This document shows positions 60,022-64,000 of a DNA stretch of 64,000 bases, in pieces. The position numbers and the translations under genes are program-made. The stretch lies in assembly GCF_000372725.1 (NCBI RefSeq), contig NW_005197198.1:388609-452608 (forward strand), written 5' to 3'. The notes under the pieces were generated by a model. The model saw nothing but the letters and a program-made list of their open reading frames with translations, made no database searches and was not told the origin of the DNA. The number at the start of each line of letters is the position of its first letter. The first letter of the stretch is position 1. Origin of the DNA: Emiliania huxleyi CCMP1516 (taxonomy: Eukaryota > Haptophyta > Isochrysidales > Noelaerhabdaceae).

Positions 60022-60882
60022 TCAGGAGCACTCCACACTCCCCTCGCCGTGCATGATGCCCAAGTTCTCTTCCGGACGCGTCGGCCGGTCGGACGGCGGG
60101 ATGGTCTTCTCGAGGCAAATCGAGACGGACCACTTCGGATCCGGCACCGGCTTGTACCACTCGTCCCTGCCGCCGGTGACGAACTTCCTCAAGTGGTTCG
60201 CGTACTCACCACACATCTCCTGCTTCTCCTCCGGGGCGGCCGTGGGGTGGCCGACCATGAACATGGGCACCGGCTGCATGCCGCACATCAGCGGCGTCCC
60301 GAGCCCCAGTGGCGCGAGCAAGTTCTGGTACGGGATTCCCGCGCCGGGGTTGGTCTCCGGGCCCGGGTGGCTGGCCATCCTCGTCGGGGGCCCCACGGTC
60401 GTCGAGATCATCCACTGCTTTCCCACCCACTTGGACTTGTTTGCCGGGTAGGAGTAGTGCCACACCAGGCATCGGTCGAACCACCCCTTGTGGATGGCGG
60501 GGACGGACCACCAATATATGGGGAACTGGTGAATGACGATGTCGCACCAATCCACCAGGTCGAGCTGCTCCTGCAAGTCTGGTGCGAAGGCTCCTGTGAC
60601 ATCGGCGGCGTGGCCTTGCTCGGTCTGGTAATCGAAGTTGTCGGTGTGCTTCAATTTCCCAGGGATGAAGTCCTTCTCCGATCCGACCGGGTTCCAGCCG
60701 ATCTTGACGAGGTCGTCGACGATGACCGCATGGCCTTCCTCCTCCAGCGCCTTCTTGCCTGCCTCTACGAGCGTGTGGTTGAAGCTTTTGCCGACGTTGG
60801 GGTGGCTGACGATGATGAGCACCTTTTTCCTGCCCTCCGCCGCGGCGGGGAACGGCTTCGAGAAGTTCGCCTCGAACGCCAT
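60022..60882 (-). CDS. NAD(P)H:quinone oxidoreductase, flavodoxin fold (NQO-type)
   Basis: Intronless, 286 aa. The N-terminus has the flavodoxin-type first strand and loop KVLIIVSHPNVGKSFNHTL, where FMN/FAD phosphate binds. The middle carries the family signature QFPIYWWSVPAIHKGWFDR, shared with NQO1/KefF-like quinone reductases. MISTTVGPPTRM is at the later cofactor strand. It uses NAD(P)H to reduce quinones by two electrons in the cytosol, protecting against redox cycling. Length is slightly above bacterial homologues and close to animal NQO1. The start at 60882 is followed directly by the fold, with no targeting peptide. Good, uninterrupted coding bias. Confidence 0.9.
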   Translation of the reverse strand: MAFEANFSKPFPAAAEGRKKVLIIVSHPNVGKSFNHTLVEAGKKALEEEGHAVIVDDLVKIGWNPVGSEKDFIPGKLKHTDNFDYQTEQGHAADVTGAFAPDLQEQLDLVDWCDIVIHQFPIYWWSVPAIHKGWFDRCLVWHYSYPANKSKWVGKQWMISTTVGPPTRMASHPGPETNPGAGIPYQNLLAPLGLGTPLMCGMQPVPMFMVGHPTAAPEEKQEMCGEYANHLRKFVTGGRDEWYKPVPDPKWSVSICLEKTIPPSDRPTRPEENLGIMHGEGSVECS

Positions 60883-62186
60883 GTTTGAGCGGTCTCTCGA
60901 GGTTCTCGAGGTGGATATCCTTTGGCCGCGTTGGGAGCGAGAGGGGTCTAAAAAGGAGTCCTCAGAACGCTGAAATTTAAAAACTCAACCAACGGAGCTC
61001 GTCCGCTGCGCCAGCTCTTCGACTCTCGGCGAGTTGCGGTAGTGCTCGATGCTGCCGCGTAGCGGATGCTGCCGGGAACCCTAAAGATTTTTCGATGTGC
61101 ACTTCGATTCTAAAAGAAAAGAAAGAAAGAAAGAAAACGGACAGGGAGGAATCGGAGTCGATAGATTCACACGGAATTCCTTTTAAATTTTTTGTGAGCC
61201 GCTGCGAATCTGAGAGAGAGAGAATCTGTCGGAAATCGTAAAGACTAAGAATGACGTCGCTACAATGTGCGCTCCACCTTCCATGACAATGTGCGCGGGA
61301 CAGACACGGAGACAGGAGGAAGGGAGGGTGGCTCCTCTCTCCGAGAGTACAAGGGTGAGGTGGAACACGTTCACACCGGGGCGCCTTTTATCTCTTTACA
61401 ATCCTTGTTGGGCGTTCGCCGATAAGTAAATCTCGGTGTATCTTGAATCTTCCGTCCGTCTAGATACACGGAGGAGTGTAACTTCTCTCATGACACGAAC
61501 CTCCCTCCAGGGAACCTCCCAAAGGGGGGGGCGTGCCGGTCCTTGCTTTGAATGCGCCGTGGGGCTCCTGCCCGTGTCCGGGCGTGGAGTCTGTGGAGAT
61601 GCGAGGGTCGCCCCCCCTTGCCCCCGCCCACCACCTTGGGTGTGTGTGGAGACGTTTACCTTACCTTACCTTGCCTACACCGCCAGCGCCACCGCGCAGG
61701 CTCCGGGGCGCACACTCGTCAGGAAACAAAAAAATAAGTAAACACGGTGGAAGGCGCCGCGCTAGCTCGCTGGCCCCTGCTCGTTGGCGAGAGCTCTGAG
61801 AGCGAGAGCCGAAAGCGAGACGGAGGCGGGAGAGCGGGACCGGGAGAGCGGGGAGAAGTTGCGTCTGGAACTCTTCACAGTCTTCTCTCTTCACTCTTGG
61901 TCTTTCATGAAGAGAGACCCGCTTTCTCACGAGATAGAACATAGAGATTGGCCGCGCGCGGGCCGCGGCGGCGCAGCGCCTTTCATTTTTCTGGGTTTCG
62001 TGACGATTGAGCCGCCGTGAAGCGACGGTGATAAACGACAACACGAAGCGCAACCCATCCGTTGCAGAGCTGAACAGTGCAGTGCAGCAGCTGTGCTGGG
62101 GCGGGCTGCGGAACAGTAGATGGCGGGCGGTGGGACGCACTCGACTGTCGCGGACTGTACAGCAAGGAAAGGCCAGGCCGCGCGGG
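60883..62186. other. Intergenic
   Basis: Contains an AAAG-rich element (61112-61142), gatacac-type repeat sequences (61430-61475), and the inverse relative of 56600-56640 at 61515-61550 (ggggggcgtgccggtcctt). AT-richer stretches lie near 61175-61260. No gene is seen; the left part is the 5' flank of the quinone reductase gene. Confidence 0.5.
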
Positions 62187-64000
62187 CTACGCCTTTCGAT
62201 GGTCTAGTCGGCTGCGCGGTGGCGTGCCCGTCCGGCTGCCGCCGCCCCACCGCTGCCCATTCGAGTCCACCGGCTTGAGCACCTGGAAGGAGCAGACCAA
62301 GTTCTCGTCGACCCGCATCATCGCGCCCGAGTTGTCAAAGTCGCCTACGGCAGCGAAAGACCGACGGCTCCCGGGCGGCGGGCGGCGGTGCCGCGCTCGC
62401 AGCCGCCGGAGTCTGCGCCGCAATAGTTTGGCGCGGAGAAGACGGTGACGAGGCTCCGGTCGCCAAAGAACTCGTACCCATCTTCCACCACCTGAGGAAG
62501 GCGCAGCCGGGGACACGAGCTCAAGCGCCGGTCGCCGCGCGGCAGCTGCCGCCCGCCTGGCGCGGCGCCTGGTGCGCGCGCACGATCAGGTCGAGGTCGT
62601 TCCGCTCGAGGAAGGTGTGCACGCGGTCGGGTCCTAATCTCGGGCCACCTCGCGTCATCTCGCGCCATCTCGCGCCATCTCGGGTCATCTCGGGTCATCT
62701 CGGGTCATCTCGCGCCATCTCGCACCATCTCGCGTCATCTCGCGCCACAGACCGCGCCACAGAGGCAGACCATGGGAGGGTGCACGCACGCACGCAGCAC
62801 GCGCGCAGCACGCGCGCAAGGCACACTAGGGCGGGAGGGCTGCGGCGGACCAAACGTGTACGAGACACCGCGGTCGTTCTCTCCCCAGCCCGTCACGCTG
62901 ACGTCTGGGTCGGACCAGAGCAAGTCGCAGAGCAGGCCCGTGTCTGGCACCTGGGGAGATATAGGGGAGATATAGGGGAGATATAGGGGAGATGCAGGCC
63001 CGTGTCTGGCACCTGCGGGCGGCGCGCAGCTCCGCGGGTGGGGTGGCGAACAGGACGGAGCAAGCCGCGGGGGGCAGTCCCGTGCCCGATGCCTCGAGCG
63101 GCCGCTGCATCTCCCCCATATCTCCCCTGCATCTCCCCTGCATCTCCCCTGCATCTCCCCTGCATCTCCCCTACAGCCCCGATGCCTCGAGCGGCCGCTT
63201 CAGCGCCGAGATGTCGCTCGGCGTGACAAGGTTCGGCGAGAGACCGCCTAGCGACGGACGCGAGGGCGTGTCGGCGGACGTGTCGCGGACGTGTCGTGGG
63301 CGTGTCGTGGACGTGTCGGCGGACGTGTCGCGGACGTGTCGCGGACGTGTCGTGGGCGTGTCGTGGGCGTGTCGTGGGCGTGTCGTGGGCGTGTCGTGGG
63401 CGTGTCGTGGGCTGTGTCGTGGCTGTGCTCTGCTGTGCTGTGCTGTGCTGTGCTGTGCTGTGCTGTGCTGTGCTGTGCTGGTCTGTGCTGTGCTGTGCTG
63501 TGCTGTGCTGTGCTGTGCTGGTCTGGTTTGCTCGCCGTGGAGGCAAAAGATGCGCTGGTCGATGAGCGCGGCGAGGGGCAGCCAGTTGAAGAGCTCCTGT
63601 AGGGGTGATATGGGGGAGATGTGGGGGAGATGTGGAGGGAGATATGGGGGAGATATGGGGGAGATATAGGGGAGGTGGAGGGGAGATATGGGGAGCCTGG
63701 AACTGCTTTCACAGCTTGACCGAGATCTGGGGAGATGTGGGGAGATGTGGGGAGATATGGGGAGATGTGGGAGGGGGGCCTGGAACTGCTTCCACAGCTT
63801 GACCGAGTAGCGGCGCTTGCACTCGTCGTGGAAGCCGTACACGCGGTTGATTGCGGCGTGCCTGCGGGGAGGGGGGGTGGGGGGCAGGGGGTAAGAGGAG
63901 GGTCGTGGGGGTGTGCTGGATGCGGTTGAGTTGGGGCGTGCTCGTGGTTTCCGCGCAGCAACCAGATCTTGGAAGGGAAGGGGGCCGGGGGGGGGTTCCC
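62187..64000 (-). CDS. PP1-type serine/threonine protein phosphatase catalytic subunit (5' end off window)
   Basis: Exons on the minus strand: 64000-63942, 63861-63780, 63596-63536, 63247-63186, 62950-62851, 62633-62569, 62491-62419, 62344-62187. Visible catalytic landmarks: [100 protein letters not shown] and [18 protein letters not shown]. These include the metal-binding NHE and the GWGENDRG and RAHQ motifs of PP1. It dephosphorylates many proteins with the help of targeting subunits. Six of seven introns are GC-AG. Introns hold tandem arrays with flanking exon duplications. The C-tail after FQVLKPVD is Gly/Arg-rich. The N-terminal exons are missing at the right edge. Confidence 0.93.
62640..62755. 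repeat. 10-bp array in PP1 intron
   Basis: About eleven units of gtcatctcgg/gccatctcgc within intron 62634-62850, followed by a cgcacgcagca-type short repeat (62780-62820). Related units occur in the AP2 gene intron at 30660-30780 and in the RSH intron (inverse). Confidence 0.85.
62932..63199 (-). repeat. PP1 intron with two nested array insertions, each with 22-bp duplication
   Basis: The 22-mer gcaggcccgtgtctggcacc+tg stands at 62932-62953 (exon) and 62994-63015, bracketing agatatagggg units. A second 22-mer, cccgatgcctcgagcggccg+ct, stands at 63085-63106 and 63178-63199 (exon), bracketing ctgcatctccc units. Splicing 62951-63185 (GC donor after KRPLE) removes both arrays and their extra copies and gives KRPLEVPDTG. 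Confidence 0.88.
63248..63535 (-). repeat. PP1 intron with two different arrays
   Basis: Units gtgtcgtgggc/ggacgtgtcgc (11 bp, 63277-63417) adjoin tgtgc pentamer repeats (63425-63528). The intron is GC-AG; exon sequences CLHG and GLSP join in frame. Confidence 0.88.
63597..63941 (-). repeat. Two PP1 array introns with exon duplications
   Basis: Intron 63597-63779 holds agatgtgggg/agatatgggg units and a second copy (63695-63724) of the preceding exon end (63778-63807), 30 bp with one mismatch. That mismatch turns a Trp codon into TGA in the intronic copy. Intron 63862-63941 begins with a copy (63922-63941) of the start of the next exon (63843-63861), gcacgcc-caa-tcaaccgc, followed by a G-rich array. 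Both are GC-AG. Confidence 0.85.

Overview
The window is nuclear DNA from a GC-rich eukaryotic microalga, most likely a haptophyte (Emiliania/Gephyrocapsa, Prymnesium or Chrysochromulina type). The evidence is: genes broken by short introns with strong GC3 coding bias; about two thirds of the introns I could resolve by reading phase start with GC instead of GT; tandem microsatellites (CA, TG, CT); a decayed non-LTR retroelement of the kind common in algae; AP2, CXXC and RSH genes typical of algae. From memory, a majority of GC-AG introns is a reported peculiarity of Emiliania huxleyi; I could not check this. There is no sign of operons or bacterial gene packing.

Layout. 0-5.5 kb: a terminal coding exon behind a dispersed repeat, a CXXC zinc-finger gene whose spliced product ends in membrane segments, then repeat-rich DNA with a 172-bp perfect tandem duplication. 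5.5-7.0 kb: an intronless MFS/nucleotide-carrier-like gene. 8.6-13.8 kb: a small EF-hand-like gene, a single-pass membrane gene and an unknown five-exon gene. 15.4-18.6 kb: two tandem F-box/RCC1-repeat genes. 19.1-21.0 kb: a frameshifted LINE 3' part, flanked by an array of short hairpins. 21.6-25.5 kb: a multi-intron parallel beta-helix gene. 25.8-28 kb: an RRM protein and a damaged ankyrin gene. 28.7-38 kb: a two-AP2-domain gene, a ferric-reductase/NADPH-oxidase gene and a three-AP2-domain gene. 38.5-43.4 kb: an IQ-motif protein, a coiled-coil protein and a UBA/coiled-coil protein. 43.4-46 kb: inverted-repeat-rich DNA without recognisable genes. 46-51 kb: a thymosin-beta repeat protein, a Sel1 repeat protein and mitochondrial cytochrome c. 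51.6-55.6 kb: a RelA/SpoT homologue (RSH). 57.1-58.1 kb: a MATH-RING protein. 60.0-60.9 kb: a flavodoxin-fold quinone reductase. 62.2-64 kb: a PP1-type protein phosphatase running off the right edge.

The most striking system is a set of introns built from short tandem arrays, mostly 10-11-bp units. They are flanked by direct duplications of exon sequence (12-32 bp), in at least six genes here (beta-helix, AP2, oxidase, UBA, RSH, PP1). Where it can be resolved, the intron equals the 5' duplicate plus the array: the 5' splice site (GC or GT) lies in the duplicated exon sequence and the array ends in the 3' AG. Two introns of one gene carry an identical 55-bp stretch. This looks like recent intron gain by introner-like elements or array-filled repair duplications.

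Genes here are mixed housekeeping and regulatory functions and do not form one pathway. Exon boundaries were set by eye from reading phase and splice dinucleotides and need transcript confirmation.
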